NCBI RefSeq assembly: GCF_041677825.1
Contig: NZ_JBAYPG010000004.1
Coordinates: 1-64,000, forward strand
Length of the DNA: 64,000 nt
Direction: 5' to 3'
Source: Castellaniella sp041677825
GTDB lineage: Bacteria > Pseudomonadota > Gammaproteobacteria > Burkholderiales > Burkholderiaceae_B
In this document: piece after piece, positions 17,024 to 25,653 of the stretch
Layout of the letters: each line of letters starts with the position of its first letter
How positions within the stretch are numbered: the first letter of the stretch is position 1
The notes under the pieces: generated by a model
The model's input: the letters and a program-made list of their open reading frames with translations, nothing else
Told to the model about the DNA's origin: nothing
Database searches by the model: none
Made by a program: the position numbers and the translations under genes

Positions 17024-18271
17024 ATGTCAAGCAAACTGACTCCGTTACTGGCTGCCGCCGCAGTCATGGGCCTGGGGCTCGCAGGCCCGGCGCAGGCCGC
17101 CGACAGCATACCCGTGGGGCATCTGTCGGCGTTCACCGGGCCCACGTCCGACGTGGGGGTGCCTTATGGCAATGCCATCGATGATGCGGTGGCCTACATC
17201 AATGCCCATGGCGGCATCAACGGCAAGAAAATCGATATGCCGTCCGAAGACTACGGTTATGAAATTCCGCGTTCGGTGGCCCACTACAAGCGCTGGCAAT
17301 CCAGCCTCAAGCCGGTGCTGATCCAGGGTTGGGGCACCTCCGATACCGAGGCGCTGACGCCGTTCGTCACCAAGGACGGGATCGTGTTCTTCTCGGCGTC
17401 GTATTCCGGCCACCTGACCGATCCCACCGGCAAGGCACCGCGCAGCAAGGCGGCCACGCCTTACAATTTCTTCGTGGGCGCCACGTATTCCGATGCCTGT
17501 CGCGCCCAGGCCTCATGGGCCATGAAAGACTGGAAGGCATCGGGCAAGGAAGGCAAGCCCAAATGGGTCCACATGGGTGCCAACCACCCCTATCCAAATG
17601 CGCCCAAAGAGGCCTGTACCGAATGGGCCGAAGAAATCGGCTTCGATGTCCTGCCCCCCATCGTCTACCCTCTGGCCCCGGCCGACTTCAAGTCCCAGTG
17701 CCTGGCGCTCAAGGATGCGGGCGTCAACTATGCCTATCTGGGCAATACGGCCGCCAGCAACGTCTCCATGATCAAGTCCTGCAAGACGGTGGGCACCGAT
17801 GTGCAGTTCGTGACCAACTACTGGGGCTTTGACGAGCCCTCGGCCGAAGCCGCTGGCGCAGATGGCGATGGTATCGTGGTACCGGCCATGGCCGCCTGGA
17901 CGTCCGATGCCCCGGGCATGAAGACCGTGCATGAAGTCTCGAAGATGTCCGATCCCGAGGGCAAGAAGGCGCGTGCCTTGCCCTACATCCGCGGCGTCTG
18001 CTCTGCGTTCGTGATGCGTGACGCGATGCTCCTGGCGGACAAGTCCGGCGAAGTCACCAGCCAGAGCATCAAGGCTGCTCTCGAGACCATGACCGAGCAC
18101 GTACCCGCCGAACTCCAGGGGGTCTGCCCGCCCGTGACCTGGACGCCGACCGATCACCGCGCCACCACGCAGGTCACCATGTACCGCAACAACTGGAACA
18201 ACGGCAATCCGCAGTTCGAGATGCTGGATATCGAGCAGTTGCCGCGCGGCGAAGAGTATCTGGGCTGGTAA
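17024..18271 (+). CDS. ABC transporter periplasmic binding protein (LivK-like fold)
   Basis: This 415-residue receptor has a signal peptide ending GLAGPAQAA and a type I periplasmic fold (IPVGHLSAFTGPTSDVG at the mature start). It conserves several cysteines (in YSDACRAQ, KEACTEW, SQCLALK, KSCKTVG and RGVCSAF) that may form disulfides. The set is unusual beside classical LivJ/LivK receptors and suggests a ligand other than leucine. A GGAGG ribosome-binding site precedes the ATG. It is followed by a strong intercistronic hairpin. Confidence 0.9.
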   Translation: MSSKLTPLLAAAAVMGLGLAGPAQAADSIPVGHLSAFTGPTSDVGVPYGNAIDDAVAYINAHGGINGKKIDMPSEDYGYEIPRSVAHYKRWQSSLKPVLIQGWGTSDTEALTPFVTKDGIVFFSASYSGHLTDPTGKAPRSKAATPYNFFVGATYSDACRAQASWAMKDWKASGKEGKPKWVHMGANHPYPNAPKEACTEWAEEIGFDVLPPIVYPLAPADFKSQCLALKDAGVNYAYLGNTAASNVSMIKSCKTVGTDVQFVTNYWGFDEPSAEAAGADGDGIVVPAMAAWTSDAPGMKTVHEVSKMSDPEGKKARALPYIRGVCSAFVMRDAMLLADKSGEVTSQSIKAALETMTEHVPAELQGVCPPVTWTPTDHRATTQVTMYRNNWNNGNPQFEMLDIEQLPRGEEYLGW

Positions 18272-18278
18272 GGCCCAG

Positions 18279-18304
18279 GCCCGGGGCGGCAGCGCGCCCC
18301 GGGC
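18279..18304. other. Perfect 10-bp intercistronic hairpin after binding-protein gene
   Basis: GCCCGGGGCG, a six-base loop and CGCCCCGGGC form a perfect stem. It lies 8 bp after the binding-protein stop and 18 bp before the livF ATG. There is no T-run. Such stems commonly protect upstream receptor mRNA from 3' exonucleases, so this could raise receptor levels over ATPase levels. Confidence 0.6.
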
Positions 18305-18321
18305 TCCACACGGAGATCATC

Positions 18322-19146
18322 ATGGCACAACAGGCCCGGGCCCCCGATACGGCCGAGATCATGCTCTCGGTCAACAACATCGAGGTGGTCTACGACGAAG
18401 TCATTCTGGTGTTGCGCGGGGTCAGCCTCGATGTGCCGCGCGGGCAGATCGTCACCTTGCTGGGTGCCAATGGGGCAGGCAAGTCCACCACCCTGAAGGC
18501 CATTTCCGGCCTGCTCAAGACCGAAGATGGTGAAGTCACGCGCGGCAGCATCACGTTCCAGGGGCAGACCATCAGCAACCAGACGCCTCAGGCGATCGTC
18601 GAGCAGGGTATTTTCCAGGTCATGGAGGGCCGCCGTGTCATCGAGGACATGACAGTACTCGAAAACCTGCGCCTGGGGGCTTTCACGCGCAAGGACAAGC
18701 AGAACATCCGGCGTGACATGGATATGGTGTTCGGCTATTTCCCGCGCCTGCTCGAACGGGCAGGGGGTCTGGCCGGCTATCTGTCGGGGGGCGAGCAGCA
18801 GATGCTGGCCATTGGTCGCGCGCTCATGGCCAGGCCCCAGCTCCTGCTGCTCGACGAGCCTTCCATGGGCCTGTCGCCCCTGCTGGCCAAAGAGGTCTTC
18901 GGCATCATAGAGACCATCAATCGCGAACAGGGGCTCACGATGCTGCTGGTCGAGCAGAACGCCAACTGGGCCCTGCGTCTGGCCAGCTATGGCTACATCA
19001 TGGAAAACGGCAAGGTGGTGCTCGATGGCACACGGGCCGAACTGGTTGGCAACGAAGACGTGAAGGCCTCCTATCTCGGTGGGGGCGAAGAGCGCCGTTC
19101 GTACAAGAACATCAAGAGCTACAAGCGTCGCAAGCGCTGGCTGTAA
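18322..19146 (+). CDS. livF: Branched-chain-type ABC transporter ATPase (LivF-like)
   Basis: This 274-residue second ATPase has Walker A GANGAGKST near residue 50. The signature LSGGEQQMLAIGRAL is near 154, and Walker B LLLLDEPSMGLSP near 174. The C-terminus is extended by a very basic stretch (SYKNIKSYKRRKRWL). That tail could contact the membrane or RNA, but its role is not known. It is in one operon with the ligase gene that follows after 11 bp. Confidence 0.93.
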   Translation: MAQQARAPDTAEIMLSVNNIEVVYDEVILVLRGVSLDVPRGQIVTLLGANGAGKSTTLKAISGLLKTEDGEVTRGSITFQGQTISNQTPQAIVEQGIFQVMEGRRVIEDMTVLENLRLGAFTRKDKQNIRRDMDMVFGYFPRLLERAGGLAGYLSGGEQQMLAIGRALMARPQLLLLDEPSMGLSPLLAKEVFGIIETINREQGLTMLLVEQNANWALRLASYGYIMENGKVVLDGTRAELVGNEDVKASYLGGGEERRSYKNIKSYKRRKRWL

Positions 19147-19157
19147 CTGGGGAACCC

Positions 19158-20426
19158 ATGCACGATCATTACGACACTCGCGAGACGCAGCCGCCAGAAG
19201 AGCGTGAACGGCAACTCTTCGAGCGCTTGCCTGCTGCCCTGGAACAGGCTCGCGCAGCCGCGCCCGCCATCGCGCACCAACTGCGGGGTCTTGACCCGGC
19301 GCAGATCGACAGCCGTGCCGCACTCGTCGAGATACCGGTGCTGCGCAAGTCCGAACTCCTCGAAGCCCAGCACGCCGCCCGCATCGCCGCGCAGCGTGTG
19401 GGTCGAAACGACCGCAAGCGTGTCTTCGGCGGCTTCTCGGCGATTGGCTGGGGGCAGGCACGGCGCGTGTTTGCATCACCAGGGCCCATCTACGAGCCGG
19501 AAGGCGCACGGGCCGATTACTGGGGTTTTGCGCGCGCCCTGCATGCAGCCGGGGTCCGTCCGGGCATGCTGGTGCACAACTGCTTCTCGTACCATTTCAC
19601 CCCTGCGGGCTCGATGATGGAAACCGCCGCCCATGCCCTGGGGTGTACGGTGTTTCCGGGTGGCGTGGGGCAGACTGAACAGCAGGTCCGGGTCATGGCC
19701 GACCTGGCGCCCGACGTATACGTGGGCACGCCCAGCTTCCTGCGCATCATCCTCGAAAAGGCCGATCAAATGGGGGTGGCCTTGCCTTCACTGCAATGCG
19801 CCGTGGTATCCGGGGAAGCCTTTCCCGCAGCCTTGCAGGTCTGGCTGAGGGCGCATGGGATCACGGGTTTCCAGGCCTATGGCAGTGCGGATCTGGGTAT
19901 GGTGGCCTACGAAACCGAGGCCCGTGATGGTCTGGTGCTCAACGAAAACCTGATTGTCGAGATCGTGCGCCCGGGTACTGGCCAGCCGCTGCCCGAGGGT
20001 GAGGTCGGTGAACTCGTGGTGACCACGCTGCAACCCGATTATCCATTGCTGCGCTTCGGTACCGGCGATCTCTCGGCCTTCCTGCCGGGGCAGTCGCCCT
20101 GCGGGCGCACCAATGCCCGTATACGCGGCTGGCTGGGGCGCGCCGATCAGACCACCAAGGTGCGTGGCATGTTCGTGCATCCCGAGCAGGTGGCCCGGGT
20201 GCTGGCCCGTCACCCACGGATCCGCCGCGCCCGTCTGCTGGTATCGGGCAATGACGGGCACGACACCATGATGCTGCAGGTCGAGTCCGACAGCGCGCTC
20301 GAGATCGATTCCATTGTGCAGACGGTGCGCGAAGAAACCAAGTTGCGTGCGTCGGTCCAGCAGGTGGACATGGGCAGTCTGCCCAATGACGGCAAGGTGA
20401 TCGAGGACAGGCGCCGATTGGCCTAG
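19158..20426 (+). CDS. Phenylacetate-CoA ligase-like adenylating enzyme
   Basis: This 422-residue protein of the PaaK-like adenylate-forming family would make an aryl- or acyl-CoA thioester. Visible segments are SPGPIYEPEG (taking the place of the usual Ser/Thr-Gly-rich P-loop), a central QAYGSADLGMVAYE aromatic motif and LRFGTGDLSAFLPG. The C-terminal domain follows (KVRGMFVHPEQVARVL). The P-loop is poorer in Ser/Thr than in typical PaaK. It is the second CoA ligase in the same transporter operon, and its substrate is unknown. Confidence 0.85.
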   Translation: MHDHYDTRETQPPEERERQLFERLPAALEQARAAAPAIAHQLRGLDPAQIDSRAALVEIPVLRKSELLEAQHAARIAAQRVGRNDRKRVFGGFSAIGWGQARRVFASPGPIYEPEGARADYWGFARALHAAGVRPGMLVHNCFSYHFTPAGSMMETAAHALGCTVFPGGVGQTEQQVRVMADLAPDVYVGTPSFLRIILEKADQMGVALPSLQCAVVSGEAFPAALQVWLRAHGITGFQAYGSADLGMVAYETEARDGLVLNENLIVEIVRPGTGQPLPEGEVGELVVTTLQPDYPLLRFGTGDLSAFLPGQSPCGRTNARIRGWLGRADQTTKVRGMFVHPEQVARVLARHPRIRRARLLVSGNDGHDTMMLQVESDSALEIDSIVQTVREETKLRASVQQVDMGSLPNDGKVIEDRRRLA

Positions 20427-20575
20427 TTGCGGGTTCGTCCGGGCAGGCGCCGACGATCCTGTGGCTTGCATGTGCAGCGTTCTGCCAGGTGTGCGGCGCA
20501 GATGGCGCGCAGCCGGTGCGCTTGCGGTACCATCGGGTATTGGAAGTCCGTATCGCACAACAGGAGCAAGAAGCT

Positions 20576-21595
20576 ATGCAAGAACTGTACAAATATGCGG
20601 CCGCCATCATCGCCTGTGCGGCCGCGCTGCCTCTGGCACACGCCGGCACCCTCGACACCGTCAAGGATCATGGGGCGCTGCGCTGTGGGGTCACCACGGG
20701 TTTTGCCGGGTTTTCAGCACCCGATGCCAAGGGCCATTGGACCGGGCTGGATGTCGATATGTGTCGTGCCGTGGCTGCGGCCGTGCTGGGCGATGCCGGC
20801 AAGGTCGAGATCGTGCCGCTCAACGCCCAGCAGCGTTTCACGGCGCTGCAATCCGGCGAGGTCGATCTGCTGGCGCGCAACACATCGGTGACCCAGTCGC
20901 GGGACACCTCGCTGGGCGTGATTCATGCCGCCATCAATTTCTACGATGGCCAGGGGTTCATGGTGCCCAAGTCGCTGGGCATCACGTCGGCCAGGGATCT
21001 GAACGGCGCCACCGTATGCATGCAGACCGGCACCTCCAATGAACAGAATATGGCCGACTGGGCGCGCGCGCATCAGGTGCAGTACAAGCCAGTCGTGATC
21101 GAGCAGTTCAACGAGGTCGTCAACGCCTTTGCCGCGAACCGCTGCGATGTCTTTACCACCGATGCCTCCGGGCTGGCCTCGATCCGGGTGGCCAAGATGG
21201 CCGATCCCGATCAGTACGTGATCCTGCCGGAGATCATTTCCAAAGAACCCCTCGGCCCCTTTGTACGCCAGGGTGACGATGCCTGGCTCAATGTCGTGGC
21301 CTGGTCATTTCAGGCCATGACCGGTGCCGAAGAACTGGGCGTCACATCCGCCAATGTGGATCAGCAGCTCGACAGCCCGAACCCCAACGTACAGCGTCTG
21401 CTCGGGGTCACCGGCAGCGCCGGCAAGAACATGGGGCTCGATGAGCAATGGGCCTACCGGATCATCAAGCAGGTGGGCAACTACGGCGAATCCTTCGAGC
21501 GCAATGTGGGCATGGGCAGCCCCCTGCAGATCCGTCGCGGCCTGAATGCCCTCTGGACGGATGGCGGGCTGATGTACCCCTTGCCCATTCACTGA
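20576..21595 (+). CDS. General L-amino-acid ABC transporter binding protein (AapJ/BztA-like)
   Basis: This 339-residue periplasmic receptor has a signal peptide cleaved near LPLAHA. The family-3 receptor start GTLDTVKDHGALRCGVTTG follows. Conserved stretches are GLDVDMCRAVAAAVLGD, NTSVTQSRDTS and FTTDASGLASIR. Characterised relatives deliver broad-range L-amino acids to AapQMP. The ATG at 20576 follows AGGAG. No matching permease or ATPase gene lies beside it; a cysteine hydrolase follows instead, so it may use a distant transporter. Confidence 0.9.
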   Translation: MQELYKYAAAIIACAAALPLAHAGTLDTVKDHGALRCGVTTGFAGFSAPDAKGHWTGLDVDMCRAVAAAVLGDAGKVEIVPLNAQQRFTALQSGEVDLLARNTSVTQSRDTSLGVIHAAINFYDGQGFMVPKSLGITSARDLNGATVCMQTGTSNEQNMADWARAHQVQYKPVVIEQFNEVVNAFAANRCDVFTTDASGLASIRVAKMADPDQYVILPEIISKEPLGPFVRQGDDAWLNVVAWSFQAMTGAEELGVTSANVDQQLDSPNPNVQRLLGVTGSAGKNMGLDEQWAYRIIKQVGNYGESFERNVGMGSPLQIRRGLNALWTDGGLMYPLPIH

Positions 21596-21649
21596 GGCCA
21601 TGACCCGTGTATCGATTGTTCCCCTGTGTCCATTGATTCCTGCATGCTC

Positions 21650-22225
21650 ATGACTACAGCACTGATACTGGTTGATATCCAGAACGATTATTTCTATGGC
21701 GGGGCCTTGCCCTGTGTGGGGATGGCGCAGGCCGCACAGCGGGCCGCCGCGCTGCTGGCACGCTTTCGTGAGCGCGCTGCACCCGTTGTCCATGTGCGGC
21801 ATCTGGCACAGCGCGAAGGTGCTGGTTTTCTGGTGCCCGGCACCCGGGGGGCCGAGATTCACCATTCCGTCGCGCCGCTGGATGCTGAACCCGTGATACT
21901 CAAGCATTTTCCCAACAGTTTTCGTCAGACTGATCTGCACGAGCGCTTGCAGGCTGCCGGCATCGATACGCTGGTCTTCTGCGGTGCCATGAGCCACATG
22001 TGCATCGATGCCAGCGTACGGGCCGCTTTTGATCTCGGGTATCGCTGCATTGTGGTGGACAAGGCCTGTGCCACGCGCGATCTCACCCTGGGCGGCCGGA
22101 CGGTGGCGGCTGCGGATGTGCACACTGCATTCATGGCGGCACTCGCCCAACCCTATGCCCAGGTCGTGACCGATCCAGACTGGGTCGGGCCGTGGCCGGC
22201 AGACCCGTCCGGGTCAGTCGGCTGA
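21650..22225 (+). CDS. Isochorismatase-like cysteine hydrolase
   Basis: This 191-residue member of the cysteine hydrolase superfamily, which includes nicotinamidases and isochorismatases, shows the catalytic triad. Asp is in ILVDIQNDYF (D9), Lys in VILKHFPNSF and Cys in GAMSHMCIDASVRAA. The substrate cannot be told from sequence. I chose the ATG at 21650 because it gives the family start MTTALILVDIQ; an ATG at 21644 and a GTG at 21626 are in frame. It lies 54 bp after the amino-acid receptor gene. Confidence 0.85.
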   Translation: MTTALILVDIQNDYFYGGALPCVGMAQAAQRAAALLARFRERAAPVVHVRHLAQREGAGFLVPGTRGAEIHHSVAPLDAEPVILKHFPNSFRQTDLHERLQAAGIDTLVFCGAMSHMCIDASVRAAFDLGYRCIVVDKACATRDLTLGGRTVAAADVHTAFMAALAQPYAQVVTDPDWVGPWPADPSGSVG

Positions 22226-22254
22226 ATCACGCACGGGCACCTTCGGGCTGGCCT

Positions 22255-22277
22255 GCCCCGCAGCGCCCGGTCGGGGC
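22255..22277. other. Hairpin between convergent genes
   Basis: GCCCCG and CGGGGC pair across an 11-base loop in the 63-bp gap between the hydrolase (plus) and the PH-like gene (minus). No T-run is seen, so a terminator role is only possible. Confidence 0.25.
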
Positions 22278-22288
22278 GATCCTGCCGG

Positions 22289-22756
22289 TCAGGGCCGCCT
22301 GCGATACACCAGGCTGATGCGGGCAAAAGCGGCCTGCAGTTCAGGGGTGCCGGCCTGAAACACCACGGGGCGCCCCTTGGGCACGAAGCAGACCAGTTTC
22401 TTGGTAGCCACCAGCGGGATGAACTTCGTCGATTGGATCTCGCCCCAGGTCACTTCGCGCCGCGAGATCCAGCTCTGGCGGATGCCGTGCTCTGAAATTT
22501 CAGTGACCGAGGTCCACATGTGGGCGCTCATCCAGAGCAGCGCCCCCAGGCACACCAGGATGCTGGCAATCACCAGCATGGGCAGCGCCCGAGGGCCTGC
22601 CAGCTGCAGCACCATCACCAGACGCCAGACGATCAGCGCCATGATCAGCCAGGCGATGGCGGCAATCCAGCGTGGCCATGCCTGACCGCGCAAGGGCAGG
22701 GGGCCGATCTGTTCGAGCAGCCGGGCCTGCTCTTGCGGTGTGGGGCGCGCGGACAC
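22289..22756 (-). CDS. Small membrane protein with PH-like domain
   Basis: This protein of about 155 residues has two adjacent hydrophobic segments (AIAWLIMALIVWRLVMVLQL and ALPMLVIASILVCLGALLWM). A C-terminal beta-rich region of bacterial PH type follows (EISEHGIRQSWISRREVTWGEI). No ATG is usable. The best start is GTG at 22756, or TTG at 22759, just after the stop of the preceding mvaB gene, so translation is probably coupled. Function is unknown. Confidence 0.7.
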   Translation of the reverse strand: MSARPTPQEQARLLEQIGPLPLRGQAWPRWIAAIAWLIMALIVWRLVMVLQLAGPRALPMLVIASILVCLGALLWMSAHMWTSVTEISEHGIRQSWISRREVTWGEIQSTKFIPLVATKKLVCFVPKGRPVVFQAGTPELQAAFARISLVYRRRP

Positions 22757-22767
22757 CAAGGCAGGCG

Positions 22768-23673
22768 TTACCCGGCTTTCTTCAGGGCCAGGGCCTTGCC
22801 GGCGCGGCTGGCGTTGTCGCGGCCCAGCTGGGCGGAGATCCAGGTGCCGGTATCGACCACGGCATCCAGATCGACCCCGGTGTGCAAGCCAAGGCCGTGC
22901 ATGAGGTAGAGCACGTCTTCGGAGGCGACATTGCCCGTGGCGCCCTTGGCGTAGGGGCAACCACCCAGGCCGGCGACCGAGCTGTGGAAGATGCGCACAC
23001 CGCATTCGAGCGCTGCCAGAATATTCGCCAGGGCCTGGCCGTAGGTGTCGTGAAAGTGCCCCGACACCTGTGTGCCCAGATCGGCGATCTGGCCCACCGC
23101 CTGCATGACTTCTTTTGTGCGCCCGGCCGTGCCCACGCCTATCGTGTCGGCCACGTCGATTTCGTCGCAGCCCAGCCGCAGCATGCGCTCGGCCAGGTCG
23201 ACCACGGCGGCGACCGGGGTTTCGCCCTGGTAAGGGCAGCCCAGCGCACAGCTGAGGCTGCCGCGCAGGCGCAGGCCGGCCTGTTTCGCTGCCTCGGCCA
23301 CCGGCTGGAAACGATCCATGGATTCGGCAATCGAGCAGTTGATGTTGCGTTGCGAAAAGGCTTCGCTGGCCGCCCCGAAAATGACCACTTCGTCGACCTG
23401 TGCCGCGAGGGCGCCCTGCAACCCCCGCATATTGGGTACCAGGGCGGAGTACAGGGTGCCCGTGCGGCGCCGGATGCCCGCCATGACCTGCCCGCCATCG
23501 GCCATTTGGGGTACCCATTTGGGCGATACGAAGGATACGGCTTCGATGTTCTCGAAGCCCGCAGCGCTCAGGCGATCGACCAGTTCGATCTTGGCCTCGG
23601 TGGCGACAAATTGCTTTTCATTCTGCAGGCCGTCGCGTGGCCCGACCTCGATGATCTTGACGTGTGTATTCAT
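22768..23673 (-). CDS. mvaB: Hydroxymethylglutaryl-CoA lyase
   Basis: This lyase cleaves 3-hydroxy-3-methylglutaryl-CoA to acetoacetate and acetyl-CoA, the last step of leucine degradation. The 301-residue TIM-barrel protein begins with the metal and substrate motif VGPRDGLQNE. It carries the catalytic-loop signature VAGLGGCPYAKGATGNVASE near residue 228, including the active cysteine. No other leucine-degradation gene is adjacent. It shares its end region with the small membrane-protein gene. Confidence 0.95.
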   Translation of the reverse strand: MNTHVKIIEVGPRDGLQNEKQFVATEAKIELVDRLSAAGFENIEAVSFVSPKWVPQMADGGQVMAGIRRRTGTLYSALVPNMRGLQGALAAQVDEVVIFGAASEAFSQRNINCSIAESMDRFQPVAEAAKQAGLRLRGSLSCALGCPYQGETPVAAVVDLAERMLRLGCDEIDVADTIGVGTAGRTKEVMQAVGQIADLGTQVSGHFHDTYGQALANILAALECGVRIFHSSVAGLGGCPYAKGATGNVASEDVLYLMHGLGLHTGVDLDAVVDTGTWISAQLGRDNASRAGKALALKKAG

Positions 23674-23762
23674 GGCGGTTTTCTACTGGGTATGACGGGA
23701 ATCTGGCCTGCCAGCTGGCGCCCGCGTGATGCATGTGCGCGCGTGCAGGTGTTGATGGGTCA

Positions 23763-25025
23763 TCATAGCCTGCCCGGCCGCCGCTGTACGCGGCCATCGT
23801 CGGTGCGCACCAGATGGCCGGCCAGCTCGAGCCGCGTCAGCTGGCTTTGCAGCCGATCGAGCGGCCAGCCCAGGCGGGCCTGCAGGAAATCGACATCACG
23901 GGGCTGGTGGGCCAGCGCATAGAGTACGGCGGCGGCATCGTCATCCAGCCCTGCCGGCAGCCCTTCCTGCAGCGCGTCTGTTTCCTGCTCGCCGATGTCG
24001 GGGGTGGTGATGCCGTCATCGGGCCGCGCCCGTACACCCGCAGTGTGCAGTGCGGCACGCTGCGCGGCCCCTGGCGGGTCTGCATCATGTGCGCCGGCCC
24101 GCGCGGCGCGTTCTGGCGCCTGCGCCGCATGCTCGGGCCATTCTTCGAGAATGTCCAGGGCCGACTCGACCAGCTTGGCGCCCTGGCGGATCAGCGCGTG
24201 GCAGCCATGAGACAGGGGTGAATGGATGGAGCCCGGTATTGCAAACACTTCGTGGTTCAGTTCGGCTGCGGCGCGTGCAGTGATCAATGAACCGCTGTGT
24301 TCGGCGGCTTCGACCACCAGGACGCCGCGCGCCAGGGCGGCCACCACGTGGTTGCGCTGCGGAAAATGGTGTCGCAGGCCGCGTGCCCCCAACGGAAACT
24401 GCGACAGCAGCAGGCCTTCATGGGCGATCCGGTGGGCCAGTTCGCGGTGGCTGGCCGGGTAGACGCGGTCGATGCCGGTGCCCAGTATGGCCAAAGTACC
24501 GCCGCCGCCCGCCTGCAGGGCGCCGCGGTGGGCAGCCCCGTCGATCCCGCGGGCCAGACCGCTGACGATGCACCAGCCCTGTGCCGCCAGGTACTCGGCA
24601 AAGGCGTGGGCGTTGTATTCACCTTCTGCGGTTGGATGGCGGGCACCCACGATGGCCAGCATGGGTCGCTGCAGGCAGGCCAGATCGCCGCTGGCATACA
24701 GCAGGGGTGGCGCGACCGATGTCTTGAGCAGGGCGCTTGGATATTCGGCGTCGGCCCAGGTGAGCAGGTGGTGTCCAGGCTGCGCCTGCCACGCCTGCGT
24801 GCGCTCGAACAGGGCATCGAGCCCTGCATCTGGCGGCTGGCGCAGCTGCAGGGCCAGGTCGGCCCCCACGAGTGCCGCGAGCTGGCTGAGCGATGCCGTG
24901 AAGACGGCCTCTGGCGTGTGCAGGGCTTTCAGCAGTTTGTGGATGGTGGCAGGCCCCACGCCGGGGATGGCGCCCAGGCGCAACCAGGCGCGCAGTTCAT
25001 CTGGAAGAATGGCGGAAGTATGCAT
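23763..25025 (-). CDS. dprA: DNA processing protein DprA
   Basis: DprA loads RecA on incoming single-stranded DNA during natural transformation. The 420-residue protein has an N-terminal helix-hairpin-helix-like region (GAIPGVGPATIHKLL). A Rossmann-like core follows with AIVGARHPTAEGEYN and IVSGLARGIDGAAHRGAL. A long polar linker of about 50 residues precedes a C-terminal winged-helix domain (about 350-415). It is divergent from def, and comF elsewhere in the window is another competence-family gene. Confidence 0.94.
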   Translation of the reverse strand: MHTSAILPDELRAWLRLGAIPGVGPATIHKLLKALHTPEAVFTASLSQLAALVGADLALQLRQPPDAGLDALFERTQAWQAQPGHHLLTWADAEYPSALLKTSVAPPLLYASGDLACLQRPMLAIVGARHPTAEGEYNAHAFAEYLAAQGWCIVSGLARGIDGAAHRGALQAGGGGTLAILGTGIDRVYPASHRELAHRIAHEGLLLSQFPLGARGLRHHFPQRNHVVAALARGVLVVEAAEHSGSLITARAAAELNHEVFAIPGSIHSPLSHGCHALIRQGAKLVESALDILEEWPEHAAQAPERAARAGAHDADPPGAAQRAALHTAGVRARPDDGITTPDIGEQETDALQEGLPAGLDDDAAAVLYALAHQPRDVDFLQARLGWPLDRLQSQLTRLELAGHLVRTDDGRVQRRPGRL

Positions 25026-25123
25026 GGTGGGGATTTGAAGGGGTCAACCGGGATTCTTGCGGTTCCAATGGGGCGGCATGCGATATCATTGGAGATTATT
25101 CATGATTGATTCCAGTTTGCAAT

Positions 25124-25648
25124 ATGGCATTGCTACCCATACTCCAATACCCTGATCCCCGTCTGCATACGGTTGCAGCCCCTGTGCGGGCGGTCGATGC
25201 CCGTATCCGTCAGCTGGTGCACGACATGGCCGAAACCATGTACGCCGCGCCGGGTGTGGGTCTGGCCGCCACGCAGGTCGATGTGCACGAGCGCGTGGTG
25301 GTCATCGATGTGTCCGAAGAAGGCAACGAACTGCATGTGCTCATCAACCCGGACATCACCTGGAAAAGCGACGAGCAGCAGACGTACGAAGAAGGCTGCC
25401 TGTCCGTGCCCGGGGTGTACGATGAAGTGCAGCGGGCTGCACGTATCCATGTGCGCGCCCTGAACGAGCAGGGCGAACCCTTCGAGTTCGACGCTGAAGG
25501 CCTGCTGGCCGTGTGTGTGCAACACGAGCTCGATCATCTCCAGGGCAAGGTGTTTGTCGAATACCTCTCCATGCTCAAGCAGAACCGCATCCGCACCCGC
25601 CTGCGCAAGCAGCAGCGCGAAGCCCAGCGCGAGGCGGTCAAGGTCTGA
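25124..25648 (+). CDS. def: Peptide deformylase
   Basis: This enzyme removes the N-terminal formyl group from nascent proteins. The 174-residue protein holds all three motifs: GVGLAATQ (45-51), EGCLSVPG with metal ligand Cys92, and QHELDH with His134, Glu135 and His138. I chose ATG 25124, giving MALLPILQYPDPRL; a TTG at 25106 is also in frame. A -10-like TATCAT is at 25084-25089. The stop is 5 bp before fmt, so formylation and deformylation genes are paired. Confidence 0.96.
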   Translation: MALLPILQYPDPRLHTVAAPVRAVDARIRQLVHDMAETMYAAPGVGLAATQVDVHERVVVIDVSEEGNELHVLINPDITWKSDEQQTYEEGCLSVPGVYDEVQRAARIHVRALNEQGEPFEFDAEGLLAVCVQHELDHLQGKVFVEYLSMLKQNRIRTRLRKQQREAQREAVKV

Positions 25649-25653
25649 TCTGC

